NCBI RefSeq assembly: GCF_001905735.1
Contig: NZ_LISW01000002.1
Coordinates: 635,125-699,124, forward strand
Direction of reading: 5' to 3'
Origin: Streptomyces sp. CB01249
GTDB lineage: Bacteria; Actinomycetota; Actinomycetes; Streptomycetales; Streptomycetaceae
DNA: 64,000 bases
Made by a program: the position numbers and the translations under genes
Shown: one piece after another, positions 25,756 through 34,286 of the stretch
Numbering within the stretch: position 1 is the stretch's first letter
Layout: each line of letters opens with the position of its first letter
The notes under the pieces: model-generated
What the model was told of the DNA's origin: nothing
Seen by the model: only the letters and a program-made list of their open reading frames with translations
Database searches by the model: none

Positions 25756-26667
25756 TCACTTGTAGACGACGACCTTGTCCCCGGTGCGGACGGCGGCGAA
25801 CAGGGCCGCGATCTTCCCCTCGTCCCGGACGTTCACGCATCCGTGCGAGGCCCCGTTGTAGCCGCGGGCCGCGAAGTCCGAGGAGTAGTGCACCGCCTGG
25901 CCGCCGCTGAAGAACATCGCGTACGGCATGGCCGTGTGGTAGATCGTGGACACGTGGTGGCGCGACTTCCAGTACACGGAGAACGTGCCCTCGCGGGTCG
26001 GCGTGTACTGCGAGCCGAACCGCACGTCCATGGACGAGACGACCTTGCCGTCGATCATCCAGGACAGCGTGCGGCTGTTCTTGCTGATGCAGATGACCCG
26101 CCCCGTCAGACACCGCTTGTCCGGCTTGGCGACCGGCCGGGTGGTCGGCGGGTTCAGCTCGGTGGCCGTCGGCTCGTGCGTCATGCCGAGCAGCTTCTGC
26201 CAGGTGACGGTGTCGGTCTTCCCGGTCCTGGCCAGACCGCGCTTGCCCTGGAAGGACTGCACGGCGGCCACGGTGACCGTCCCGTAGTAGCCCGTGGGGT
26301 TGCGGTCGAAATGCCCGATCTGCCGCAGCCGCGCCTGGAGTTCGCGCACCTGCTTGCCCTCGGCCCCGCTCGCCATCAGCACCGTGCCCTGCGGGTCGGG
26401 CGCGGGCGTGGTGCGGGTCGCGCTCGGCTTCGGCGACGCCTTGACCGGCTCCTTCGGCTTCGCGCTCGCCGACGGGCTCGCGTAGCCGTCGCCCGGCTTC
26501 GCGTCGTCGGCGGGGGAGCTGCTGCCCGCCGGTGCGGAGGGCGCGGCCGAGGCACTGGTCGCGGGCTGCTCCTTGCACCCGGCGGTGACCCCGGCCATCG
26601 CCACCACGGCGACGACGGCGGCCCCTCGGAGCGCGTAACCGCGCCCGGTCCTGCCCGTGCGTATCAT
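25756..26667 (-). CDS. L,D-transpeptidase lipoprotein with peptidoglycan-binding domain
   Basis: 303 residues. The signal ends in lipobox VTAGC (Cys31), followed by a Ser/Pro/Ala/Lys-rich linker. A PG_binding_1 domain sits at about 100-165 (GKQVRELQARLRQIGHFDRNPTGYYGTVTVAAVQSFQ, in parts). The YkuD L,D-transpeptidase domain follows, with the catalytic SHGCVNVRD near the C-terminus and an upstream His in GQAVHYSSDF. Such enzymes form 3-3 crosslinks in peptidoglycan outside the membrane. ATG 26667 is preceded by AGGGGG. Two in-frame ATGs further up would lengthen the charged N-terminus. A paralogue of similar build lies at 63103. Confidence 0.9.
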   Translation of the reverse strand: MIRTGRTGRGYALRGAAVVAVVAMAGVTAGCKEQPATSASAAPSAPAGSSSPADDAKPGDGYASPSASAKPKEPVKASPKPSATRTTPAPDPQGTVLMASGAEGKQVRELQARLRQIGHFDRNPTGYYGTVTVAAVQSFQGKRGLARTGKTDTVTWQKLLGMTHEPTATELNPPTTRPVAKPDKRCLTGRVICISKNSRTLSWMIDGKVVSSMDVRFGSQYTPTREGTFSVYWKSRHHVSTIYHTAMPYAMFFSGGQAVHYSSDFAARGYNGASHGCVNVRDEGKIAALFAAVRTGDKVVVYK

Positions 26668-26889
26668 CCCAGCCCCCTGCATCCTCGGCCCCGGCGTCTT
26701 CGGCCCGCGCACTCGCGTATCTCATGGGACGGGTTCCCGCTCCACCCGGTTGCCGAATCCTGCGGATGTGAGAAAAGCGTGACCACCGACGCGTCCCGAG
26801 GAGGTAGCACACACCTGGGGGCGAATCCTCGCCGTTTGTCCGCAAGGCTGGATAAGCTCGTGAAGAGTGATCCCCGAAAGGAGGATGCC

Positions 26890-27501
26890 GTGGCCGTCAT
26901 ACAGCACGAGGAGCAGGTGCACGTGCAGGAGCAGCCGGAGCTGACGCTCGGCGAGGCAGCAGAACAGCTCGCACACTCGCTGCCTGGGCATCGCGTGGAG
27001 ATTCTCCAGGGGAGGCTCACTGTGACACCACCGGCGGACGGCACGCATGCGCTGGCGTTGTCCTGGCTCGGCGAGGAATTCGGTGCCCGCGCTCGTAAAA
27101 CGGGCCTCAGGCTGGTTCAAGGTGTCGGGTTGTGGTTGCCCACTGGCCCTGACGACTACGCGATTCCCGACCTGTCGGTGGTCGAGGCCGACTTCCGTGC
27201 CGCGCACGCCATGAAGAACTGCTACGCCCCCCACGTCTTCCGCATGGTCGTGGAGGTGACCTCGACCAACTGGGCGGACGACCTCGGGCCCAAGGTCGAG
27301 GACTACGCGCAGGCGGGCATTCCGGTCTACGTGGTGGCCGACCGGAAGCACGACCTGGTGCTGCTGTGCACCGACCCCCGCAGTGGCGAGTACAAGAACA
27401 AGACGCACCACAAGCGAGGGACGTCGTTCCTCGTGCCCGACGAGGTCGGTGTCGAGATGGAGCTCTCGGTCGACCGCCTGCTCGACGGCGACGAGGACTG
27501 A
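26890..27501 (+). CDS. Uma2 family (DUF820) putative nuclease
   Basis: 203 residues of the Uma2/DUF820 family, which has a PD-(D/E)XK-type fold; activity is mostly untested in the family. The core shows GHRVEILQGRLTVTPPADGTHALAL, then YAIPDLSVVEADF with the Asp of the active site, and VFRMVVEVTSTNWADDLGPKVEDYAQAGIPVYVVADR, carrying the E-V and K positions. GTG 26890 follows AAAGGAGG at 6-7 nt, a strong ribosome-binding site; the open frame upstream is non-coding. These genes are numerous in Streptomyces and often occur alone, as here. Confidence 0.85.
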   Translation: MAVIQHEEQVHVQEQPELTLGEAAEQLAHSLPGHRVEILQGRLTVTPPADGTHALALSWLGEEFGARARKTGLRLVQGVGLWLPTGPDDYAIPDLSVVEADFRAAHAMKNCYAPHVFRMVVEVTSTNWADDLGPKVEDYAQAGIPVYVVADRKHDLVLLCTDPRSGEYKNKTHHKRGTSFLVPDEVGVEMELSVDRLLDGDED

Positions 27502-27548
27502 CGGGACCGTCGCGGAACCCCCGATTCCGGAGTGTCGTGGGCGCGTGC

Positions 27549-27554
27549 GAGACT
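27549..27554 (+). promoter_or_regulatory. Possible -10 element of leaderless LysE promoter
   Basis: GAGACT ends exactly 7 nt before ATG 27562; the gene has no Shine-Dalgarno. The match is weaker than in other cases because the first base is G. Confidence 0.3.
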
Positions 27555-27561
27555 CCGTCTC

Positions 27562-28230
27562 ATGCTGGGTGTCACCGACCTTCCGACCTATCTCGCCGGC
27601 CTCGTGCTGATCGTTCTGCTGCCGGGCCCGAATTCGCTGTACGTGCTCTCCGTCGCCGCGCGGCGCGGGGTGCGGACCGGGTATGTGGCGGCGGCCGGGG
27701 TGTGGACCGGGGACACCGTGCTGATGACGCTGTCCGCGCTGGGCGCCTCGTCGCTGCTGCAGACGACGCCCGTGCTGTTCGCCATCGTCAAGTACGCGGG
27801 CGCCGGCTATCTGACCTGGATGGCGATCGGGATGCTGCGCGCGGCCGTGTCGATGTGGCGCGAGCGGCACCGGCGGGTCGCCGAGATCACCGACGAGGAG
27901 CGGGCCGAGGCGCAGGCCCCGGGGGCGATGGAACGGCCGTACCGGCGGGCGCTGGTGGTCAGCCTGTTCAACCCGAAGGCGATCCTCTTCCTGATCTCGT
28001 TCTTCGTGCAGTTCGTGGACCCCGGATACGCCTACCCGGCCCTGTCGTTCCTGGTCCTCGGCACCCTGCTCCAGCTCGCCAGCTTCCTGTACCTGTCGGC
28101 GCTGATCTTCGGCGGCACCCGGCTCTCCGCCGCCTTCCGCAGGCGCCGACGGCTCTCGGCCGGGGCCACCTCGGCGGCCGGGGTGCTGTTCCTCGGCTTC
28201 GCCGCGAAGCTGTCGCTCAGCAGCGTCTGA
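27562..28230 (+). CDS. LysE family amino acid exporter
   Basis: 222 residues with six hydrophobic segments, typical of the LysE/RhtB superfamily. The N-terminal motif is AGLVLIVLLPGPNSLYVLSVAARRGVRTGYVAAAGVWTGD (in parts) and the central FNPKAILFLISFFVQFVDP is characteristic. The close resemblance to the LeuE/RhtB subgroup suggests export of leucine or other neutral amino acids, but substrate cannot be read from sequence. ATG 27562 gives the family N-terminus. It lies 60 bp after the Uma2 gene and is convergent with the methyltransferase gene. Confidence 0.88.
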   Translation: MLGVTDLPTYLAGLVLIVLLPGPNSLYVLSVAARRGVRTGYVAAAGVWTGDTVLMTLSALGASSLLQTTPVLFAIVKYAGAGYLTWMAIGMLRAAVSMWRERHRRVAEITDEERAEAQAPGAMERPYRRALVVSLFNPKAILFLISFFVQFVDPGYAYPALSFLVLGTLLQLASFLYLSALIFGGTRLSAAFRRRRRLSAGATSAAGVLFLGFAAKLSLSSV

Positions 28231-28257
28231 CCGGCCCGGGGCCCGGGGGCGTACGCC

Positions 28258-29184
28258 TCACTCCGCCCGCAGGTACGCCGACGTCGCCACGCGCCCCAGC
28301 AGCCGCAGCCGCGAGGCCCCGTCCGCCAGATGCTTGTCCAGGGCCTCCTGGACGCCCGGCCACGCCGCGTCCCCGTAGTCGTCGAGGACCACGATCCCGC
28401 CGGGGGACACGATCTCCTCGACCCATTCCAGGTCGGCGGCCACCCCCGCCATGGAGTGGTCGCCGTCCACCACGATCACCCCGTACTCCCGGTCGCCCGC
28501 CTCCGCCCGCACCTCCGGGGCGCTGGAGAAGCCCCGCACGATCCGGGGGTGGTGCGTCGTGCCGCCCCCGGTCAGCGCCAGGTTGGCCCGCACCACGTCC
28601 TCGCGGACGGGGGTGCCCGTGGGGTCGGCGGGCTGCGAGGTGCCCGGCTGGAGCTGGGAACCGGCCAACGGGTCCACGATCGTCAGCTCCGGCTCCACCC
28701 CCGCCCGGTGCGTCATCCGGGTCAGCGCGGCGGCGAACAGCCCGTACAGCGTGCCGATCTCCAGGATGCGCCCGTTCGGCGGGGCCAGCAGCGGTACGGT
28801 CGCCAGCTTGCCGCACACATTGGACGTCGAGCCCGCGAGCCGCCCGACGCCCAGCGCCTCAAGCGCGACCACCGTGCGGTAGGCGGACACCACACTGCGC
28901 CGCGCCGCCGCCTGGTTCCCGGCCAGCGCCCCCACCTCGCGGACCAGCCGGTCCACCTCATGGGCCGGGGGCATGCGGTGGGCACCGCGCCCGGTCCCGT
29001 CGAGCAGCAGCTCCACCGCGTACCGGCCGCGCCGCTCCTCCTCGTACTCCCTGCGCAGGGTGGCGAGTTCGCCGCGCAACGGTCCGGCGGCGCGCTCCAC
29101 GCGCTGCTGGATGCGGCGGTCGACCAGGGCGGCGGCGGGGCGCAGGGCGCGCCGGGCCAGGCGGTTGTTCAGAAGGGAGACCAT
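28258..29184 (-). CDS. Class I SAM-dependent methyltransferase-like protein of the glycopolymer locus
   Basis: 308 residues. After an N-terminal helical region (1-125), the Rossmann domain has motif I as ILEIGTLYGLFAAALTRM, the acidic loop ELTIVDPLAG, and VIVVDGDHSMAGVAADLEWVEEIVSPGGIVVLDDYGD, a pattern of the Methyltransf_24/cephalosporin-hydroxylase-like group. It may O-methylate a sugar in the wall polymer encoded next door; that is inference from position. ATG 29184 is set by TACGTT 7 nt upstream. It is the last gene of the minus-strand arm, 80 bp after the YfhO-like gene, with its own promoter-like element. Confidence 0.78.
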   Translation of the reverse strand: MVSLLNNRLARRALRPAAALVDRRIQQRVERAAGPLRGELATLRREYEEERRGRYAVELLLDGTGRGAHRMPPAHEVDRLVREVGALAGNQAAARRSVVSAYRTVVALEALGVGRLAGSTSNVCGKLATVPLLAPPNGRILEIGTLYGLFAAALTRMTHRAGVEPELTIVDPLAGSQLQPGTSQPADPTGTPVREDVVRANLALTGGGTTHHPRIVRGFSSAPEVRAEAGDREYGVIVVDGDHSMAGVAADLEWVEEIVSPGGIVVLDDYGDAAWPGVQEALDKHLADGASRLRLLGRVATSAYLRAE

Positions 29185-29191
29185 GGCTGGG

Positions 29192-29197
29192 AACGTA
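29192..29197 (-). promoter_or_regulatory. -10 element of leaderless methyltransferase promoter
   Basis: TACGTT on the minus strand, then 7 nt, then ATG 29184, with no Shine-Dalgarno. Confidence 0.45.
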
Positions 29198-29264
29198 CGC
29201 GCGAGCGCCGGGCCGCTCCCACCACGCGGAGATGAAGTCTCGGTGTCGTCGCGGGGGTATGGGT

Positions 29265-31748
29265 TTACGGTGCCGCCCTGCGCCGCCGTCCGAGCAGCCC
29301 CACCGCCACCAGCCCCAGCAGCGCCAGGCCCCCGGCGAGGCTCCCCGCCTTCAGCCCCGGCGGCCGGTACGCGCAGTCCAGCACCGGCCGGTCGCCGCTC
29401 ACCGGGGCCGCGACCAGCCCGAGGTACGAGCCCGCCGGGCGGCCCCCGCAGCTCCATCCGGCGATCCGGGGCGCGGCGAGCACCGCCAAGCCCTTTGTCC
29501 CCCGGGGGAGTTCGGCGCGCACACCGCTCCCGGTGACCGTCACCCGCGTCGCCCCCGTCCGCTTCAGCCCGGCCACCGCGCGGGCCAGCCGGTCCCGGTC
29601 CAGGCAGCCGACGGCCTGATGCGGGACGGTCCCCGGCCGGGCCACCCGCAACGCCACGTCGAGCGCCCCGCCCCCGTCGCCCAGCTTCCGCAGCTCGGCC
29701 CGGCGCCCCGGCAACTCGCCCCGGAAGTCGGCCTCTTCGGACGCCCCCAGCCGCGCGCGGCCGAACAGGTCCGGCGCCCACAGATACACCTCGCTGCCCG
29801 CCGGACAGGCGGCGCGGAGGGTGTACGTGCCGGGCCGCACCGCGTAGTCGTACGCGTCCGCGTCCGCCGTACCGCTCCCGTCCGCTGTGCGCAGGGCGGT
29901 CTCCGGCACCGTGTAGACGGACGCGCCGAGCAGCTTCTCCTGGTTGCGGAAGGGCGAACGCCCGTAGCGCGCACGCTTGTTGGTGGACCGCACGGTCACC
30001 AGCGGCGGCACGTCCTCGTGCGTCACTGTGACCGGGCGGTCGTCCGGGCGGTTCCAGCCCTGGTGCGGGTCGCGCGGCATGTGCACCCGGGCGCCCACGG
30101 AGAACACCGCGTCGGTCACCGGGCTGTCCGGGTCGTGCAGGGCGCGGCCGTTGGACGTCCACCCGGCGCCCACGGCGAGGAAGGTGCGGGTCAGCACGTC
30201 CGGGGTGTGGCTGCTGTAGTAGGCCCCGCCCTGGCCGCCGGTCAGCAGCGGATCGTTCGCCGTGCTCTGTTCCAGGCCCGGATCGGTCCGGTAGCGCGGC
30301 CAGCCGTCCGCCTCGGCGACCGCCGCGGCCTGGAGGCGCTGGCGCTCGCCCCAGGGGGCGTAGTCGTCCAACCGCCCCAGCCGCTGCCGGTCGGCGTACG
30401 CGGTCGTCGCGGCGGCCTGCCCGGCCTGCGCCCCGACCAGGAGGAGCGCCGCCAGTACGGCGTACCGGCCGCGCCGGGCCAGCACCAGGGCGCCCGCCAC
30501 GGCCACCAGGCCCGCCACGGACAGCGGGTACGTCCAGGCGGTGACCAGGGCGCTGGACGCGGCCCCGGCGGCGATCAGCGCGACCACCCCGGCGCCGCCG
30601 AGGAGCGCCCGCCGGTCCGGCCAGGCGGAGGCGACCGACAGCCAGGCGGCGATCACCAGGAGCCCGGACAGCACGAACGTCTGGCGGTACGGGCTGCCGT
30701 TGGGCGTGGCGAAGGCGTGCCACAGCAAATGCGTCGGCCCCCACTGCAACGACAGCGCGACCCCCGCCACAAGCCCCGCCCACACCAGGCGTTCGGTGCG
30801 CGGGACGGCCCGGTGGAAGGCCAGGGCGCCCGCGAGGAGCAGGGCGCCGGTGCCGAGGAAGAGCGCCGGGCTGAAGAAGCCGTACGTCGCCGGGAGCAAC
30901 CGGGCCGCGACATCGGGCCAGGCCGCCGGGGCGAACTCACGCGTCCAGCCCGGGTAGGCGTGCCGCGTCCCGAGATACACCGGCACCAGGACGGGCGCGG
31001 CGAGCCCCACGCCCAGCGCGACCGTCCGTACCGCCCTCCCCAGCCCCCGTACCCGCTCCCGGCGCGTCCCGTCCTCCACCAGCAGCCGCACCACCAGCAC
31101 CAGCGCCGCACCGAGCGTCGCCATGTACGCGGTGTAGAAGTTCGACACCCAGGCCAGCGTCACCAGCAGCGTGCCCAGGACCGGCCGACGGCCCGTGCGG
31201 GCCCACTCGGCGGCCAGGCACAGCAGCGGGAACGCGATCAGCCCGTCCAGCCACATCGGGTTGTACGCGGCCTCGATCACCGACCACCCGCACAGCGCGT
31301 ACGAGGCCCCGAGCACCACGGCCGCCCACTCCCGGCCCCGGCCGCGACGCAGCGCCGTCAGCAGCCACGTCATCGCGGCCGCCGCCGCCCCGGTCTTCAC
31401 CAGCGTGACCGCGTACACCGCCAGATCGATGCGGTCCCGGGGAAAGACCCCGACGAGCAGGGCGAACGGGCTGCTCAGATACGTACCGAAGTCCGGCAGG
31501 AAGCCCGTGCCGTAGCCGGACTGCCAGTTCAGCAGCAGCCCGCCGTCGGCGCGGCCGTGCAGCAGGTCCCAGAGGCGGGCGTGGAACGGGACGAACTGGT
31601 TGCCCAGGTCGTTGACGCTGCGGGTGAGCGGGCCGAAGGGGTAGCTGCGGGCCACCGCGTCCCCGGCGCAGACGGTGAGGGCGGCGAGCACGGCGGCCAG
31701 GGCGGCGGCCCGGCCGCGCGGCGACCGGAGTATCGGGAGTTTCCTCAT
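29265..31748 (-). CDS. YfhO-like multi-pass membrane protein (putative lipid-linked sugar glycosyltransferase)
   Basis: 827 residues with about 12-13 transmembrane helices in the first 480 residues, a large soluble domain of about 300 residues, and a final helix before a basic tail (GGLALLGLVAVGLLGRRRRAAP). The N-terminus resembles YfhO: LTRSVNDLGNQFVPFHARLWDLLHG with acidic/polar residues in the first outer loop, then NWQSGYGTGFLPDFGTYLSSPFALL. YfhO proteins use polyprenyl-phosphate sugars to decorate wall or lipid-linked glycans outside the membrane, a GT-C role consistent with this locus. ATG 31748 lies 2 bp after the stop of the upstream transferase gene, so they are coupled. Confidence 0.82.
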   Translation of the reverse strand: MRKLPILRSPRGRAAALAAVLAALTVCAGDAVARSYPFGPLTRSVNDLGNQFVPFHARLWDLLHGRADGGLLLNWQSGYGTGFLPDFGTYLSSPFALLVGVFPRDRIDLAVYAVTLVKTGAAAAAMTWLLTALRRGRGREWAAVVLGASYALCGWSVIEAAYNPMWLDGLIAFPLLCLAAEWARTGRRPVLGTLLVTLAWVSNFYTAYMATLGAALVLVVRLLVEDGTRRERVRGLGRAVRTVALGVGLAAPVLVPVYLGTRHAYPGWTREFAPAAWPDVAARLLPATYGFFSPALFLGTGALLLAGALAFHRAVPRTERLVWAGLVAGVALSLQWGPTHLLWHAFATPNGSPYRQTFVLSGLLVIAAWLSVASAWPDRRALLGGAGVVALIAAGAASSALVTAWTYPLSVAGLVAVAGALVLARRGRYAVLAALLLVGAQAGQAAATTAYADRQRLGRLDDYAPWGERQRLQAAAVAEADGWPRYRTDPGLEQSTANDPLLTGGQGGAYYSSHTPDVLTRTFLAVGAGWTSNGRALHDPDSPVTDAVFSVGARVHMPRDPHQGWNRPDDRPVTVTHEDVPPLVTVRSTNKRARYGRSPFRNQEKLLGASVYTVPETALRTADGSGTADADAYDYAVRPGTYTLRAACPAGSEVYLWAPDLFGRARLGASEEADFRGELPGRRAELRKLGDGGGALDVALRVARPGTVPHQAVGCLDRDRLARAVAGLKRTGATRVTVTGSGVRAELPRGTKGLAVLAAPRIAGWSCGGRPAGSYLGLVAAPVSGDRPVLDCAYRPPGLKAGSLAGGLALLGLVAVGLLGRRRRAAP

Positions 31749-31750
31749 GC

Positions 31751-33100
31751 TCAGCCGGCCGCGGCCCGCTTCAGGGTGCGGGCCCGGCGCGCGAGGCGGC
31801 GGACCGTCGCGTTGCGTGGGATGAACGTGAGCTGCGCCGGAATCGCCCCCGGCAGCCCGAGCGCGGTCAGCCGCCGCCGCTTGAAGTACCGCCGCACGGC
31901 TTCCCGGTGGCCGCTCAGATAGCGCTCGGCGGCGGGGCGCAGGGGGGCCTGGAGCTGCGGCTGCATCGCGTAGCCGACCGCGCCGACCAGCCCGGCGGCC
32001 CCGCGCGCGATCTCCTCGGGCGAGGGCATCGACCAGCCGGTCACCGCCGCCGGGTCGTCCAGGTCGGGGAGCAGCGCGTCCACGATGGTCACGGGGATGC
32101 GGTTGCTGTTCTGGTACGGGCTGAGCTGTTGCAGCAGCGGGCCCGTGCCCAGGCGGGCGACCGGCAGTCCGTAGAACGAGGCGGCGGTCAGCAGCGCGGT
32201 GGAGAAGCAGCCGACGACGAGGGCGGGGCGCATCGACTCGAACAGCGTCTCCGCCAGGACCGGGCTGTCCGCCACGGTGAGCACCGCACCGAGCCGTACC
32301 GCCTCCTCCTCCAGGGCGCGCGTCCAGTGGGCGGGCGCGCTGGGATGCGGTTTGAAGACGATACGGGTGTGGCCGAGGGCGACCGCGCCGCGCACCATCC
32401 CCGCGTGCAGCTCCTCCTCCTGGCGGGGCGTCAGGATGCCCAGCGTGGACAGGTACTGCCCGAGAACCAGCGCGGGGCCCGGGGCCTCCGGTGCGGCGAC
32501 CGGGTCGGCCAGCTCGCCCAGCACCTTGAGGAACACGTCCGTCGGGACGACCTCCGGCTCCACCCCGAACTCCGTGAGCAGCAAGGGCTTCAGGCCCGGC
32601 ACCAGGTCCAGGTGGAGCAGCCGGCGGATGCGGGTGCCGATCAGCTGGTCGAGCCGGCTGCGGGTCGGTCCGTAGCTCATCAGCCCGTCCGCGTACACAT
32701 GCAGCGGGCTGTCCCCGAAGACCGTCGCCAGCGCCTGGGCGGGGTTCGCCTGGATGGACTCGCAGGCCAGCTCGACCGGTCCGTCCCCGAGGTCCCAGGC
32801 CGCGCGCACCGCCCGCTCCCACAGCGGGGCGTCCTGCTCCCGGGGGGCCCAGCCGCCCGGGTGGAACGGGCTGATGAAGTCGTTCCAGGACCGCACCGCG
32901 TCGAACTCGGCGGCCAGCGCCTCGAATCCGGGCCGCTCGTGGAGCGGCGTGCCGAGCTCCGGGGCGGGCGAGGTGTCGCTCACGACGAGGATGCGCCGGT
33001 GCGCGGAGCGCGGCCCGAACATGCCCGAGCGCAGGGCCGCGACGAGCGTCGCGGCGGCGTACTGCGTGCACGCCGAGAAGATCTGGATGGTGGCGGGCAT
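31751..33100 (-). CDS. Polysialyltransferase-family (alpha-2,8-polysialyltransferase, POLYST) glycosyltransferase
   Basis: 449 residues of the bacterial POLYST family, which transfers sialic acid or related nonulosonates from CMP donors. Recognisable features are the N-terminus TIQIFSACTQYAAATLVAAL, the middle ESIQANPAQALATVFGDSPLHVYADGLMSYGPTRSRLD (in parts), and FKPHPSAPAHWTR with the HP motif of GT-B sialyltransferases, then CFSTALLTAASFYGLP. This is the likely polymerase for the CMP-nonulosonate made across the divergent arm. ATG 33100 overlaps the GT2 stop by one base (TGATG). An adjacent NeuA/NeuB-like pair strengthens the call. Confidence 0.82.
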   Translation of the reverse strand: MPATIQIFSACTQYAAATLVAALRSGMFGPRSAHRRILVVSDTSPAPELGTPLHERPGFEALAAEFDAVRSWNDFISPFHPGGWAPREQDAPLWERAVRAAWDLGDGPVELACESIQANPAQALATVFGDSPLHVYADGLMSYGPTRSRLDQLIGTRIRRLLHLDLVPGLKPLLLTEFGVEPEVVPTDVFLKVLGELADPVAAPEAPGPALVLGQYLSTLGILTPRQEEELHAGMVRGAVALGHTRIVFKPHPSAPAHWTRALEEEAVRLGAVLTVADSPVLAETLFESMRPALVVGCFSTALLTAASFYGLPVARLGTGPLLQQLSPYQNSNRIPVTIVDALLPDLDDPAAVTGWSMPSPEEIARGAAGLVGAVGYAMQPQLQAPLRPAAERYLSGHREAVRRYFKRRRLTALGLPGAIPAQLTFIPRNATVRRLARRARTLKRAAAG

Positions 33101-34077
33101 CAGGCCGCGACCTCCCGCGACACCGAGCGGCGGCGCACCCGGCGCAGCCGGTCCGCACGGCGCTCACCCAGTGAATTCAGCGTTTCCGCGAGAATGTCCT
33201 GGGGCATGCGCCGCAGCGAAGCCGCACTCATCGAGCGCAATTTCCTGGCCACTGCTGGTTCGAACCTTTCGATGGATTCCAAATGGTGCGCCATGACCGC
33301 GCAGTACGTACGCACGGCCTTCGGCATCAGCCGGTCCGCGTCCGGATCCAGGGCCGTTTCCTCCAGCACCTGATCGAACGCGCGAATGAAGTCCAGCTGG
33401 CGCACATCGCCGATCTGGGTCAGCGAGGAGGCGACCCCGCGCCGGTAGAAGATCCCGGGCAGCCCGACCGCCGCGAAGGACTCCGCCTCCCGGTGCAGCC
33501 GCCAGATCCACGGCCGGTCCTCCGCCGTGCGCAGCCCGTCCCGGAACCGTAGCAGCCCCGAGTCCGCGAGCCGGCGGTGATAGGCCCCGGCCCAGGCGTA
33601 CGCGTAGTCCACCGGCGTCGACCGGTCGGCCGGCAGGATCACCTCGCGCGGGCTGACCACGGTGTTCCGCAGCCCGAACGGGACGCGGTGGACCGTGCGC
33701 ACCCGGTCGGTGAACTGCACATGGTCCGTACGGACGAAATCGCAGCCCAGGGCCGTGATCGCGGCGAGCAGCCGCTCGTAGTGCCCGGGCGCCGCCCAGT
33801 CGTCGCCGTCCAGGAACGTGAGGTACTCGCCGCGCGCCGCGTCGATCCCCGTGTTGCGCGCGGTGGCCAGGCCCCCGTTCCGCTCGTGCGGGACCAGGAC
33901 GGCACCCGGCAGCTCGCGCTCGGCGCGCCGGAGGATGTCCAGGGTCCCGTCGGACGAACAGTCGTCGACGAGGATGAATTCGACCCCCTCGCGGGCATTG
34001 GCCCGCAGACTTCTCAGGGTGTCGGGGGCGTAGGCCCGAACGTTGTAGAACGGCACGATGACGGAGAGCTTGACCAC
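33100..34077 (-). CDS. Family 2 glycosyltransferase
   Basis: 325 residues of GT-A type. The nucleotide-sugar site is LSVIVPFYNVRAYAPDTLRSL, then EFILVDDCSSDGTLDIL, RNTGIDAARGEYLTFLDGDDWAAPGHY with the metal-binding DxD, and a C-terminal region with LRFRDGLRTAEDRPWIWRLH. It may add the linkage sugar or a side-chain sugar. It is the first gene of the leftward arm. The start is GTG 34077 because TAGCGT lies exactly 7 nt upstream. The GTG at 34086 lies inside that promoter element. Confidence 0.87.
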   Translation of the reverse strand: MVKLSVIVPFYNVRAYAPDTLRSLRANAREGVEFILVDDCSSDGTLDILRRAERELPGAVLVPHERNGGLATARNTGIDAARGEYLTFLDGDDWAAPGHYERLLAAITALGCDFVRTDHVQFTDRVRTVHRVPFGLRNTVVSPREVILPADRSTPVDYAYAWAGAYHRRLADSGLLRFRDGLRTAEDRPWIWRLHREAESFAAVGLPGIFYRRGVASSLTQIGDVRQLDFIRAFDQVLEETALDPDADRLMPKAVRTYCAVMAHHLESIERFEPAVARKLRSMSAASLRRMPQDILAETLNSLGERRADRLRRVRRRSVSREVAA

Positions 34078-34084
34078 GCGGACC

Positions 34085-34090
34085 ACGCTA
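34085..34090 (-). promoter_or_regulatory. -10 element of leaderless GT2 promoter (leftward arm)
   Basis: TAGCGT on the minus strand, 7 nt, then GTG 34077. It is one half of the divergent promoter region 34078-34286. Confidence 0.5.
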
Positions 34091-34273
34091 GGCGCCGGTC
34101 CGGCATTTACCCTGGACCCGACGGGTACACCAGGTGAACGAAGAATGTCGGGACCATGAACCGGCCCGATTGCCCGCCCCGGAACGCCCTTTCCATCAGC
34201 TGATTCTCCGGGTGTCGGCGGGCTGTTAACCCGCTGTTGCCGTCACGTTGGGCCGCGAATCCGAATGCCTTCC

Positions 34274-34279
34274 TAAATT
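34274..34279 (+). promoter_or_regulatory. -10 element of leaderless DUF6716 gene promoter (rightward arm)
   Basis: TAAATT, 7 nt, then GTG 34287; no Shine-Dalgarno. A TTGGGC at 34248-34253 would be a poor -35 with 20-bp spacing. Confidence 0.5.
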
Positions 34280-34286
34280 CGAAGAC

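Noticed and set aside
27366..31922. A 1518-codon open frame on the plus strand
   Set aside because: It runs through the LysE gene and antisense to the methyltransferase and YfhO-like genes, is Arg/Pro/Gly-rich, and contains no domain. It is a product of high GC content.
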